Assembly (NCBI GenBank): GCA_021413705.1
Contig: JAIOPX010000253.1
Span: forward strand, 1-32,332
Source: Planctomycetota bacterium
GTDB taxonomy: Bacteria > Planctomycetota > Planctomycetia > Pirellulales > UBA7805
Reading direction: 5' to 3'
DNA: 32,332 nt
The translations under genes were made by a program, and so were the position numbers. The notes under the pieces were generated by a model. It was not told the origin of the DNA and searched no databases. It was given only the letters and a program-made list of their open reading frames with translations. Shown here one piece after another: positions 24,919 to 31,551 of the stretch. Positions within the stretch are counted from its first letter, which is position 1; the number at the start of each line of letters is the position of its first letter.

Positions 24919-25863
24919 TCAATCAAACAGCCGGCTCACCGATTCATTGCGGTGGATCCGCTTGATCCCCTCACCCAGCAGGCGCGACACGCTGAGGATT
25001 TTGATCTTGGGAATCAACTGCTCCGGCCGTAGCGGAATCGTGTCGGTCACAGCCAGGCTGGTGATCGGCGAAGCCGTGAGCCGTTCCACTGCTTTGCCGC
25101 AGAGCACGCCATGCGTGGCGGCCACATGAATCTCCCGGGCGCCGCGCTGGGCCAGCACCTCGGCCGCGCCGCAGATCGACCCGGCCGTGCTGATCATGTC
25201 ATCGAACATCAGCACGATCTTTCCTTCGACCGGCCCGCCAATGATGTTTTCCTGGCTCGTCTTGTCGGCCGCGGTGCGCCGCTTATCCACAATGGCCAGT
25301 CCGCCGCCGAGTCGCTTGACGTGCCCCAGCGCCCGCTTGATGCTCCCCTCATCAGGGCTGACGACAACGAAGTCCTGCTTCGTCAACCCGCGCTCGATGA
25401 AGTGCTCATTGAGCACCGGAGCGGCAAAGAGATGATCGACCGGAACGTCGAAGAAACCCTGAATCTGGGCAGCATGCAGGTCCATTGCCAACACACGATC
25501 GGCGCCGGCTCGCGTGATCAGGTTGGCTACCAACTTGGCGGTGATCGGCACCCGGCCTTCGTCTTTTCGGTCCTGCCGGGCGTAGCCGTAGTACGGCATG
25601 ACCGCCGTGATCCGCTCGGCACTGGCCCGCTTGCAGCTTTCGATCATGATCAACAACTCCATTAAGTTGTCGTTGACCGGCGGGCAGGTGGGCTGCAGCA
25701 GATAGACATCCCGTCCGCGGATGTCTTCCAGAATTTTGCACGAAATTTCACCGTCGGGAAAATTCCCCAGGGCAATGCGCCCCAAAGGCAATGCCAGATA
25801 TTCGCAAATGCGGCGAGCCAATTCCGGGTTCGCCCGGCCGCTGAAAATTTTGATGTCTTTCAT
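24919..25863 (-). CDS. prs: Ribose-phosphate pyrophosphokinase (PRPP synthetase)
   Basis: The protein has 314 residues from ATG 25863. A GTG at 25902 in frame would start inside a repeat, and 'MKDIKIFSGRANPELARRI' is the family start. It makes PRPP from ribose 5-phosphate and ATP for nucleotide, His and Trp synthesis. 'CPPVNDNLMELLIMIESCKRASAERITAVMPYYGYARQDRK' region carries the ATP-binding flexible loop. 'VLAMDLHAAQIQGFFDVPVDHL' carries the metal-binding His, and 'IVLMFDDMISTAGSICGAA' the PRPP loop. It is the class I (phosphate-activated) type. It lies 148 bases after the GlmU-type gene and is likely to be co-transcribed, as glmU-prs is a common bacterial pair. Confidence 0.96.
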   Translation of the reverse strand: MKDIKIFSGRANPELARRICEYLALPLGRIALGNFPDGEISCKILEDIRGRDVYLLQPTCPPVNDNLMELLIMIESCKRASAERITAVMPYYGYARQDRKDEGRVPITAKLVANLITRAGADRVLAMDLHAAQIQGFFDVPVDHLFAAPVLNEHFIERGLTKQDFVVVSPDEGSIKRALGHVKRLGGGLAIVDKRRTAADKTSQENIIGGPVEGKIVLMFDDMISTAGSICGAAEVLAQRGAREIHVAATHGVLCGKAVERLTASPITSLAVTDTIPLRPEQLIPKIKILSVSRLLGEGIKRIHRNESVSRLFD

Positions 25864-25895
25864 TGAAATCGCAGCGCTTTCGAAAGTCTTTTTTT

Positions 25896-26052
25896 GAACC
25901 ACAGAGACGCAGAGGGCACAGAGAAAGCAAAGTTAGAGGGTACGCTGATGAACCCTATCATCCAATTAGTGGAGAATAGCGGCAATGAGTGTTCCCAAAC
26001 TTCTTCTTTCTTCACTCCTTCTTCCTCTGTGTACTCTGTGCCTCTGTGGTTC
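25896..26052. repeat. MITE-like element family E with GAACCACAGAG termini
   Basis: GAACCACAGAGACGCAGAG at 25896-25914 and the inverse CTCTGTGCCTCTGTGGTTC (26034-26052) are imperfect inverted repeats around about 110 bases without coding capacity. It sits in the prs/glmU spacer. Its right arm supplies the last 13 codons and the stop of the GlmU-type gene. Confidence 0.75.
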
Positions 26053-26794
26053 CACTGACTTCGCTAACTAGGTAACTCTCAACCGCCTTCAACTCTTCGG
26101 GCGTGTTGATGCTCAGAGCCTCACACGGCTTGAGCACGTCGAGTGCCCGGACCTCTTTGCCGGCCCCCAATAGGATACCGGGACAGTCCGTGATGTAGTA
26201 TTCCCCCTGTGCATTGCGGTTTTCGAGCCGATCGAGACTCCACAGCAGTTCCTTGGCGTCGAACACGTAACAACTCAAGTTGACTTCGCGAATTTCCCGC
26301 TGCTGCGGTGTGGCATCTTTCTCCTCCACGATCCCGAGAAACCGCCGCTCGCCGTCACGCACAATCCGCCCCAGCCCCACCGGATTGTCGCGATAGCCGG
26401 TCCCCAGGATGCAGGCCGGGCGGTCGCGCTCAAACGCCGCCAGCAGCGCCGCGATCGAATCGCTCTGCATCAGCGGCGAATCACCGGCCACGACCAGCAC
26501 CGGGCCGTCATGACCGCTCAGCGCCTCGCGGCACATCATCACCGCATGCCCGGTGCCAAGCTGCTCGCGCTGCTCGCAGAAAGTCACACCCGACTCGCTA
26601 ACGAGCGTCTCGCGTACCAGGTCTGCCCGGTAGCCAATCACCACCAAGAGCCGCTCGACCCCCGCCCGCCTCAGCGCCTCCAGGGCGTAAAAAACCATGG
26701 GCCGGCCGCACACTTCGATCAATACCTTGGGCAACTCGGACTTCATCCGAGTTCCCTTTCCGGCGGCCATGACTACAGCGACAGGCGAGTTCAT
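26012..26794 (-). CDS. GlmU-type UDP-GlcNAc pyrophosphorylase domain protein
   Basis: The protein has 260 residues from ATG 26794, with GGAG upstream; the frame is open to 26983, but that part is not GlmU-like. 'VVMAAGKGTRMKSELPKVL' is the nucleotidyltransferase signature, 'EQLGTGHAVMM' the uridine site and 'VLVVAGDSPLM' the metal-binding Asp. 'VNLSCYVFDAKELLWSLDRLENRNAQGEYYITD' is the sugar site. The left-handed beta-helix acetyltransferase half of E. coli GlmU (about 456 residues) is absent. It therefore makes UDP-GlcNAc only if acetylation occurs elsewhere. The final 'TEAQSTQRKKE' is read from repeat family E, which has probably replaced the original end. Confidence 0.88.
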   Translation of the reverse strand: MNSPVAVVMAAGKGTRMKSELPKVLIEVCGRPMVFYALEALRRAGVERLLVVIGYRADLVRETLVSESGVTFCEQREQLGTGHAVMMCREALSGHDGPVLVVAGDSPLMQSDSIAALLAAFERDRPACILGTGYRDNPVGLGRIVRDGERRFLGIVEEKDATPQQREIREVNLSCYVFDAKELLWSLDRLENRNAQGEYYITDCPGILLGAGKEVRALDVLKPCEALSINTPEELKAVESYLVSEVSGTTEAQSTQRKKE

Positions 26795-26969
26795 CTTGCG
26801 AGAATCTCCATGGACCAAATTGATTTCACAGCGATTGCCCCGCTCCCCACCCAGGGGGCGCAAACTTCTATCATCGCAGGAATCGATCCGATGTTCCAGA
26901 GATTCTATTTGGGCAGGATGAGGCGCATGCGATGACCTGCGACGCCACCGCTTTCTTATTAGAGCCGTC

Positions 26970-27161
26970 CTATTGTTTGACATCCCTACGAACTTTGTTC
27001 ACGCAGCGCGTGCAAAGTGGTCCGCGCTTCCCTGCCCAGGCGTCTGGGTTTTTGAATTGACTCAGCAGGGCGATGCCTTTGAGTGCCAGAATGGAAGATT
27101 CGGCTTGGATGGATTTGAGCGGCGCAGTGCATCCGCGGCATCGTGGAGGTTGGTCGTTCAT
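26970..27161 (-). CDS. Small two-CxxC protein, unknown function
   Basis: The protein has 63 residues from ATG 27161, where CAGGAG lies nine bases upstream; ATG 27203 is a weaker alternative. It begins 'MNDQPPRCRGCTAPL' and ends 'GKRGPLCTRCVNKVRR', so two CxxC pairs about 40 residues apart could bind one zinc. The middle is helical. It is clearly similar in plan to the protein at 27712-27918 ('CRKCGAGM' ... 'ETGPLCQHCLIALRR'). Such mini-proteins are common in integrative elements. No function is known. Confidence 0.55.
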   Translation of the reverse strand: MNDQPPRCRGCTAPLKSIQAESSILALKGIALLSQFKNPDAWAGKRGPLCTRCVNKVRRDVKQ

Positions 27162-27325
27162 GGCGGCCGGCTCCTGGTGGACGTGCCTGTTTACTTCATA
27201 CATCTCGTGGGAAGGAGGAAGAACTTAACGGAAATTTGTAGGGAAGTGACCTCAGAGCAATCCTCCCTCTGGCACACCGCTTGCTCCTCAAGGAACAGGG
27301 GGCTACCAACAGCGGAGGCACTGAT

Positions 27326-27421
27326 ATGACTGCCATCATGGGTTTAATTATCGCGGGCGTAATCATCGGATTGTTAATGATTGTCGTGGACCGAGGGGAA
27401 TATCACGGCCATGGCGGGTGA
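27326..27421 (+). CDS. Tiny membrane peptide (31 residues)
   Basis: ATG 27326 has a perfect GGAGG seven bases upstream (27314-27318). The peptide is 'MTAIMGLIIAGVIIGLLMIV' followed by a charged, His/Gly-rich end ('VDRGEYHGHGG'). It is a single transmembrane helix with Nout or Nin uncertain. Its end overlaps the start of the next small frame by 11 bases. It may be a toxin-like or regulatory peptide, but it could also be a chance ORF. The strong ribosome site argues for a real gene. Confidence 0.5.
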   Translation: MTAIMGLIIAGVIIGLLMIVVDRGEYHGHGG

Positions 27422-27491
27422 GGCCGAGGCGTCCAGGGTGGCAGGCAATCAATCGCCGCCTGGCCCCAAGTTGGAGAAAGATCGTCCATGA
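27411..27491 (+). CDS. Tiny ORF (26 residues) coupled to its neighbours
   Basis: ATG 27411 lies inside the end of the membrane peptide frame. The frame ends TGA at 27489-27491, overlapping the next ATG by four bases (ATGA at 27488). The product is hydrophilic ('MAGEAEASRVAGNQSPPGPK' and a charged end) with no recognisable feature. There is no separate strong ribosome site. It may be a leader that couples translation, or simply the path ribosomes take between the two neighbours. Confidence 0.3.
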   Translation: MAGEAEASRVAGNQSPPGPKLEKDRP

Positions 27492-27679
27492 CCATGAATA
27501 ACATTCCGGCGGAACTGTGGCTGATCTGCCACGAATCCGAAGTCATGTTGACGCAATGGTGCGGCCTCAGCGCTGAGGCCGCCTGGAGCCTCGCGACGAA
27601 TGGCGATAGCGAAGTGCGAGAACGGATGGAGTCGTTGGGGTACCGGGCTGTACGATATGCGCAGGCGGAAAAAATGTAG
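27488..27679 (+). CDS. Small hypothetical protein (63 residues)
   Basis: The product is soluble and mostly helical: 'MTMNNIPAELWLICHESEVM', 'LTQWCGLSAEAAWSLATNG', 'DSEVRERMESLGYRAVRYAQ'. GGAG lies 12 bases before the ATG at 27488, or 18 before a second ATG at 27494. Its start overlaps the previous tiny ORF. I do not recognise a family. It has normal codon use and belongs to the accessory region. Confidence 0.5.
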   Translation: MTMNNIPAELWLICHESEVMLTQWCGLSAEAAWSLATNGDSEVRERMESLGYRAVRYAQAEKM

Positions 27680-27711
27680 GACTCAACGCGGAACACACGA
27701 TCCAATAGTGG

Positions 27712-27918
27712 TTACGCTGTAGGCCGAGGAGGGGGCGATCTGCGCAGGGCGATCAAACAGTGTTGGCACAGCGGGCCTGTTTCGTTCGCCCACTGCACCA
27801 CGTCGTCAACATGGAGATTCCGAGCCAAGTATCGCAAGACCTGAAGAGAATAGGCCGCCAATGGAGGGGCCATCCCCGCCCCGCACTTGCGACATTCGGT
27901 GGTGTGTGTGGAATGCAT
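27712..27918 (-). CDS. Small two-CxxC protein, second member
   Basis: The protein has 68 residues from ATG 27918 (TTG 27948 is an alternative start; neither has a strong ribosome site). 'HTTECRKCGAGMAPPL' and 'ETGPLCQHCLIALRR' hold the two CxxC pairs. The spacing between pairs and the 'GPLC..C.....RR' end match the protein at 26970-27161, so the two are probably diverged copies. It could be a zinc-binding, nucleic acid-interacting mini-protein. Confidence 0.5.
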   Translation of the reverse strand: MHSTHTTECRKCGAGMAPPLAAYSLQVLRYLARNLHVDDVVQWANETGPLCQHCLIALRRSPPPRPTA

Positions 27919-28044
27919 GACAGACAACACTTGCAAGCCGCGTGCCAATGATAAAATCGCAAGAAACCGCTTGCGACTGTATTACTTCAACACGCGCCAA
28001 GGCACGATTGCACACCAGAGCAATACCATCTGAGAATCGGGCGC

Positions 28045-28083
28045 AAGAAAACAGGCCGGGCATCCTTCCGAATGCCTGGCCTG
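28045..28083 (-). terminator. Intrinsic terminator, copy 1 of a pair
   Basis: The hairpin at 28052-28083 has a 12-bp stem (CAGGCCGGGCAT with ATGCCTGGCCTG). Read leftward it is followed by TTTTCTT. It ends the leftward pair at 28165-28631. A near-identical hairpin stands at 31184-31222. Confidence 0.8.
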
Positions 28084-28164
28084 CTGATTGTCTTGCGATC
28101 ATTCCACCGGTCAAAATCACGACCAGCTTGCCACGATATGCCCGTCGCCAGTCGCTCAAAAACT

Positions 28165-28437
28165 CTAGCGTGGCTTGGCTGGTCCGGCTGACGTGATCTC
28201 GTTGGCCCAGGGGGATAAGTTCTCCGCGGCCGCTTGGGCCAGCCTGGCGGCCCTTTCGATGCGGCCCCCGGTGTCATTATCGAAGGTGCCGCGGTCCACG
28301 GCTGCCAGCAATTGCTGCAACGAATCGATCGCCTCGTTGAGGTTGCCAACCGCCAAAGTTGCAAACTTTCGGATCGTGTCGCTCGGGTAACCGTCAGCGG
28401 CTTGTTTCAATTCGTCTTGGATCGTTTCTACGCTCAT
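28165..28437 (-). CDS. Small helical hypothetical protein (90 residues)
   Basis: The product is an all-helical, soluble protein: 'MSVETIQDELKQAADGYPSD', 'TIRKFATLAVGNLNEAIDSL', 'GGRIERAARLAQAAAENLS'. No family is recognised. ATG 28437 has AGGTG close upstream and overlaps the stop of the preceding frame (28434) by four bases. It is followed after about 80 bases by an intrinsic terminator. Short helical proteins of this kind are frequent in mobile elements. Confidence 0.55.
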   Translation of the reverse strand: MSVETIQDELKQAADGYPSDTIRKFATLAVGNLNEAIDSLQQLLAAVDRGTFDNDTGGRIERAARLAQAAAENLSPWANEITSAGPAKPR

Positions 28438-28631
28438 CGCGCACCTGCTTTCCGCCGCGGTCCATGCTGCGGCTGCTTGGGGAATGCTTCCTGCCCGACA
28501 AATTCCATAGTCGATAACGGCTCATTCCCGCTGGCGTCGATGGCGTATCGTGTCTGGCCGGACACTTGGGGGCGTTGCAAATGGCCATACTGCCATTGTG
28601 CGGCTGCGCGCCTAGAAGTCCAGTAGCCCAT
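28434..28631 (-). CDS. Small hypothetical protein (65 residues)
   Basis: It begins 'MGYWTSRRAAAQWQYGHLQR' and has 'GQTRYAIDASGNEPLSTMEF'. It overlaps the following gene by ATGA, which suggests a two-gene unit. The ribosome site is weak and its C-terminus is low in complexity, so the call is tentative. No function is recognised. Confidence 0.35.
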   Translation of the reverse strand: MGYWTSRRAAAQWQYGHLQRPQVSGQTRYAIDASGNEPLSTMEFVGQEAFPKQPQHGPRRKAGAR

Positions 28632-28768
28632 TCCAAGAAGGGGCGAGCAGGGGGGAGTGTGCTGGCATGGGCTTAGCGGGGGGCGGCAATCCCGCAGGAT
28701 TTGCTCTCTGGCCGCGTGCCCCGATCCCGTACAATCCCACCTCCGATAACCTACCCAGGAGAAAAGCC

Positions 28769-28948
28769 GTGCCTCAGCAGTACCGCGGAGTGAAGATCCA
28801 CGAGGGGGACAGTTTCCAAGTCATGGGGCAGGATGGCAAGGTTACGACGGTCACGCGATATCGCGCCATCGTGCGCGGGGAAGTTGTGCGGGGCTATCTG
28901 GAAGAGGTGAAAGAGAAAATTGATGTCTGGCTCCGCCCGGCGGCGTGA
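28769..28948 (+). CDS. Small hypothetical protein (59 residues)
   Basis: GTG 28769 has CAGGAGAA at a good distance (28756-28763). The product is 'VPQQYRGVKIHEGDSFQVMG' followed by 'TTVTRYRAIVRGEVVRGYLE', with a charged helix at the end ('EEVKEKIDVWLRPAA'). It looks like a small beta-barrel with a C-terminal helix. An upstream in-frame ATG at 28667 would add a stretch without ribosome site. Function is unknown. Confidence 0.55.
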   Translation: MPQQYRGVKIHEGDSFQVMGQDGKVTTVTRYRAIVRGEVVRGYLEEVKEKIDVWLRPAA

Positions 28949-29003
28949 GGCTGCGCGGGCTTGGAACTCCTAAAAGCCACTTGTGAGTGTCATGACACCG
29001 GGA

Positions 29004-29441
29004 TTATAGCCCCTGGATTTTGACTTTTAGGGCAGAAATCTCTGCCCGAATTTTGTCAACAACGGCTGGATCCTTGCAGACGGTGTCAAGCGCTGCGAGT
29101 AATTCGCATATCTTGTACGCTGCTTCGATTCCATTCCTGCCAAAGGACATTGCATCCGCCGCTGGTTTATCCAATCTATAGTCGGCGCGTACGCGATCAC
29201 TGTGCAAATCGGACAAGAGGTACCCTGCGTCCCGCGCATTGTCATTAGTTGTGCAGCAAAGGAATTGCGGCACTGAACTGTGCGCACTGCCGTTAGCACT
29301 TGGTGCGCACCCGATCTTCTGAAGAAACGCTAGCGCCTCATGAAAGGCGCCGTAGTATGCGCGACTGACCGCGCTTCTGGCCCCAGCGGGGCCAATCCCG
29401 ACCACCCTGGCCCCAACCGAAATGAATTCAGCGGGATTCAT
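29004..29441 (-). CDS. HEPN-like domain protein
   Basis: The protein has 145 residues. 'ARSAVSRAYYGAFHEALAFL' is the signature of the HEPN/UPF0332 fold, and 'RVRADYRL' matches the 'R..ADY' motif of the same family. The C-terminal helix is 'DPAVVDKIRAEISALKVKIQ'. HEPN proteins are often RNases or toxin components paired with nucleotidyltransferase (MNT) or other antitoxins; the RxxxxH motif of active RNases is not clear here. ATG 29441 overlaps the stop of the previous gene by four bases. No MNT gene is near, so the partner would be one of the two unknown proteins upstream. Confidence 0.7.
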   Translation of the reverse strand: MNPAEFISVGARVVGIGPAGARSAVSRAYYGAFHEALAFLQKIGCAPSANGSAHSSVPQFLCCTTNDNARDAGYLLSDLHSDRVRADYRLDKPAADAMSFGRNGIEAAYKICELLAALDTVCKDPAVVDKIRAEISALKVKIQGL

Positions 29442-29989
29442 GAACGAACTTGGTTGATTGAAAGTCGAATGATGCCGGAATTGCCTGGTGTTAGATTGCT
29501 AAGTTGGCGGTGCCACTTGATGCGTCTGGCAACTACCTCGCTAGGAGCCCCATCCCAATTCACCTCGACCACCGTAATGGGAATGCCGGGATCGGCGGGG
29601 TCAACCTGTACATCAATAGAAATAGTCTCTACGCCAAACACATCTTTTGTCACCTCGACCAGCTTCGCGATGGGTGGGTCATATATCGGATTGGCGATGA
29701 GCCGAGCGCCCGCATGTTCAAGAGCCTCCATTCTGCGGATTAAACCGGAAACTGTTCGCTCAAGTTCACTAATACGTAGATTGTGACGTATCAACTCCGC
29801 GGCTTGCTCGGGCGAGCGTCGAGTATGGGCGGCAACGGTCTCGCCCCCAATCTTATCTCTCGCTCCAGCCCCAAAAAGTGACAAATCCCAAGGCAACAGT
29901 TCGCTTGGTCCAAGTTGGAAACTAGGAAACTTAATTTGCGGCTGCAACGATTCGGTAAATCCACTTTCTGGCATCGGGCTAATCCGCAT
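29438..29989 (-). CDS. Hypothetical protein, middle gene of the HEPN operon
   Basis: The protein has 183 residues from ATG 29989 (TTG 30007 and ATG 29974 are alternatives). A helical stretch is central ('ELIRHNLRISELERTVSGL'), followed by an alpha/beta C-terminal domain: 'VEVTKDVFGVETISIDVQVD', 'PADPGIPITVVEVNWDGAPS', 'EVVARRIKWHRQLSNL'. I recognise no named family. It overlaps the first gene by 11 bases and the HEPN gene by 4, so translation is coupled along the whole operon. Sequence and position suit an antitoxin or sensor, but this is a guess. Confidence 0.6.
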   Translation of the reverse strand: MRISPMPESGFTESLQPQIKFPSFQLGPSELLPWDLSLFGAGARDKIGGETVAAHTRRSPEQAAELIRHNLRISELERTVSGLIRRMEALEHAGARLIANPIYDPPIAKLVEVTKDVFGVETISIDVQVDPADPGIPITVVEVNWDGAPSEVVARRIKWHRQLSNLTPGNSGIIRLSINQVRS

Positions 29990-30569
29990 TAAGTAACAGC
30001 AGGGCAATACCTTCGCGCAAAAATTTGTTCACGTCCCGAAAAATGTCATACGACACAACAAACTTGTTTCGCGCGCTTAGACTAGCGCGAATTGCACCGG
30101 AGGACTCTGTACTCCACTCCAATTCGATAAAATGAGGCCCCTTTATCGACATTTTTGCACCCGCAAGTGACAGCGTATAGCCCCCCACATCAGTCGAGAT
30201 ACCTTGCATTGCAGGAACGATGCCATGCTTGGGGCTACGCTCGGACGGAATACTATATTCCCCAAAGACCCAGGCGTCGGCCGTCGTGCCAATAAAGCGA
30301 CCCACTTCCGTGCCGATGGCACTGATGGCCTCGCTATCGGGAAGGGAGCCGCCGGGCACACGGTTCCAAAAGAGGCTAAATGCTACCTGGGGGGCTTCGC
30401 TCGAAGGTGTGCCAATACGAAGGAATGCGAAAGCGCCTGGTTCTGTAGTGGCGTGCTTGGTGTAATCGGATTCTCGATACCTTGCTGCCAATTTCTCCTC
30501 GGTCACGGGGAAATACACATGCAGGCGTTGTAGCTCTTGGTCAGCCGAGTTGGGGAATACTAGTGTCAT
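29979..30569 (-). CDS. Hypothetical protein, first gene of the HEPN operon
   Basis: The protein has 196 residues. It is mainly beta strands, for example 'HVYFPVTEEKLAARY', 'APQVAFSLFWNRVPGG', 'GGYTLSLAGAKMSIKG' and 'PHFIELEWSTESSGAI', and ends with 'SYDIFRDVNKFLREGIALLL'. No domain is recognised. ATG 30569 starts the leftward three-gene operon, with a minus-strand TATACT about 34 bases upstream. The stop lies inside the next gene. Codon use and base composition are less GC-rich than in the core region, fitting acquisition. Confidence 0.6.
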   Translation of the reverse strand: MTLVFPNSADQELQRLHVYFPVTEEKLAARYRESDYTKHATTEPGAFAFLRIGTPSSEAPQVAFSLFWNRVPGGSLPDSEAISAIGTEVGRFIGTTADAWVFGEYSIPSERSPKHGIVPAMQGISTDVGGYTLSLAGAKMSIKGPHFIELEWSTESSGAIRASLSARNKFVVSYDIFRDVNKFLREGIALLLLNAD

Positions 30570-30602
30570 CGCCTATAGCCGCTCTTTTGCCGTACAGATC
30601 CA

Positions 30603-30608
30603 GTATAC
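30603..30608 (-). promoter_or_regulatory. -10 box for the HEPN operon
   Basis: On the minus strand GGTATACTGG contains TATACT. The -35 region is poor (CCCCGA/TTCCCC at 17-18 bases). It lies 34 bases before the ATG of the first gene. Confidence 0.3.
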
Positions 30609-30980
30609 CTCCCTTGGCCCAGTGTCGGGGAAGATAGCATAAAACGTGCCTAAAGAGGGAGTCCGGTTACAGGGACTTTTAGTTGCCGCCATGCGGAGCG
30701 CATCCGCTCCAAACTTGCTGATCTGAGCCTGCTTTGAGATTTAAGCAGCACCTCAACCGAAGGATCCCGTCCCGTTCGTTTGGAGGGCCTTCTCGGCTTC
30801 GGAAAAAGCCAGTTAAGTGTGAAGCAAGTCACGGCGTTCAACTGCTCATCGCTGATACACTCTCGGTACTAACTGGCCAGATCGTTGCCTGCTTGCCCTA
30901 TCGTTAGACCCACGTCCGGCTCCCTCCTGAAGACAGGCAATTGACGCAACAAGCAACGCCCCATAGGTTTATACCACTGC

Positions 30981-31019
30981 GGGCCCGTAGCTCAGTTGGT
31001 TAGAGCAGGGGACTCATAA
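30981..31019 (+). tRNA. 5' half of a tRNA-Met (CAT) gene, cut at the anticodon loop
   Basis: GGGCCCGTAGCTCAGTTGG and the following bases give a full acceptor 5' strand, D-arm (GCTC...GAGC) and 5' anticodon stem strand, then the loop CTCATAA with anticodon CAT at 31013-31017. The expected 3' anticodon strand (TCCCC-type), T-arm and CGGGCCC end are missing; unrelated DNA follows. It is a remnant of elongator tRNA-Met split at a usual tyrosine-recombinase crossover site. It probably marks the left attachment site of the element with the integrase at the right edge. Confidence 0.85.
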
Positions 31020-31183
31020 AGCAAAACAGGCGAGCGCGCCGAGAGTCGGCAAAACACGATAAAAGTCTATGTTTTACGATACTTTTGCAACTTATGTTTG
31101 CGAATCGACAACGCCCGTTTAACCCCCTTTAGACCCCTTCGCGGGTGTCAAGACACCAGCAGGGAGCAATGCACCGCTGGCCT
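31020..31183. other. Non-coding segment beside the attachment site
   Basis: This A/T-richer stretch holds GCAAAAC twice as direct repeats (31021-31027, 31049-31055) and its inverse form CTTTTGC at 31082-31088. It also has a TAAAAGT/ACTTTT inverted pair. The spacing beside the tRNA crossover point would suit arm-type binding sites of an integrase. No gene is seen. The 411 bases from 30570 to 30980, on the other side of the tRNA half, also have no supported gene. Confidence 0.35.
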
Positions 31184-31222
31184 AAGAAAACAGGCCGGAC
31201 ACCCCGTAGGATGCCCGGCCTG
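31184..31222 (-). terminator. Intrinsic terminator, copy 2 of a pair
   Basis: The hairpin at 31191-31222 starts CAGGCCGGACA and ends TGCCCGGCCTG. Read leftward it runs into TTTTCTTAGG. It ends the leftward integrase/small-gene unit. It is nearly the same as the terminator at 28045-28083. A short perfect inverted repeat (GTTTCAC/GTGAAAC, 31231-31245) lies next to it. Confidence 0.8.
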
Positions 31223-31250
31223 CTGATAAGTGTTTCACGGTGAAACAGTC

Positions 31251-31493
31251 TCACTCTCCCAGGAACGCCGCCAACAACTGGCGGGCGTTGTCCTGCGCCT
31301 CATCGTGATCTACTTTTGGGAATCCGTCTTCGTTTTCCTTGTCGCCGAAGCTCCCTTCAAGCTCGAAGTCCATATAACACTTTCCGTCTTCGCTCTTGTG
31401 TAGGTGTAGCTTCAAGCTGCTCGCGTTGTCCATCATCTTGCGGGCCAAGTCGGTTTGTTTGTCGAAGTCTTCAGGGCTAAATCGTGATACCAT
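31251..31493 (-). CDS. Small acidic hypothetical protein (80 residues)
   Basis: The start is ATG 31493, with GGAGCG seven bases upstream. The frame is open to 31676, but that part overlaps the integrase gene. The product is acidic: 'MVSRFSPEDFDKQTDLARKM', 'SLKLHLHKSEDGKCYMDFEL', 'EDGFPKVDHDEAQDNARQLL'. No family is recognised. It follows the integrase gene after 58 bases and ends at a terminator, so it is part of the element's integration unit. It does not resemble known excisionases. Confidence 0.6.
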   Translation of the reverse strand: MVSRFSPEDFDKQTDLARKMMDNASSLKLHLHKSEDGKCYMDFELEGSFGDKENEDGFPKVDHDEAQDNARQLLAAFLGE

Positions 31494-31551
31494 TGTTTCG
31501 CTCCATGCGTTGATGGTTGGGATGGAAAATGCCTCTTCCGTTCCGTCACGT

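Noticed and set aside
25864-25902. GTG start of prs at 25902
   Set aside because: It would begin inside the repeat; the family start is at 25863.
26795-26983. N-terminal extension of the GlmU-type protein
   Set aside because: The nucleotidyltransferase fold begins at Met 26794 with its own ribosome site, and the extension has no similarity to the family.
26973-27329. 118-codon plus-strand ORF whose TGA overlaps the 31-residue peptide's ATG
   Set aside because: Most of it is opposite the CxxC mini-protein gene and it lacks a start with a ribosome site. The overlap is suggestive but not enough.
30650-30841. 63-codon minus-strand ORF in the gap before the tRNA half
   Set aside because: It has no ribosome binding site, low-complexity basic composition and no recognisable family.
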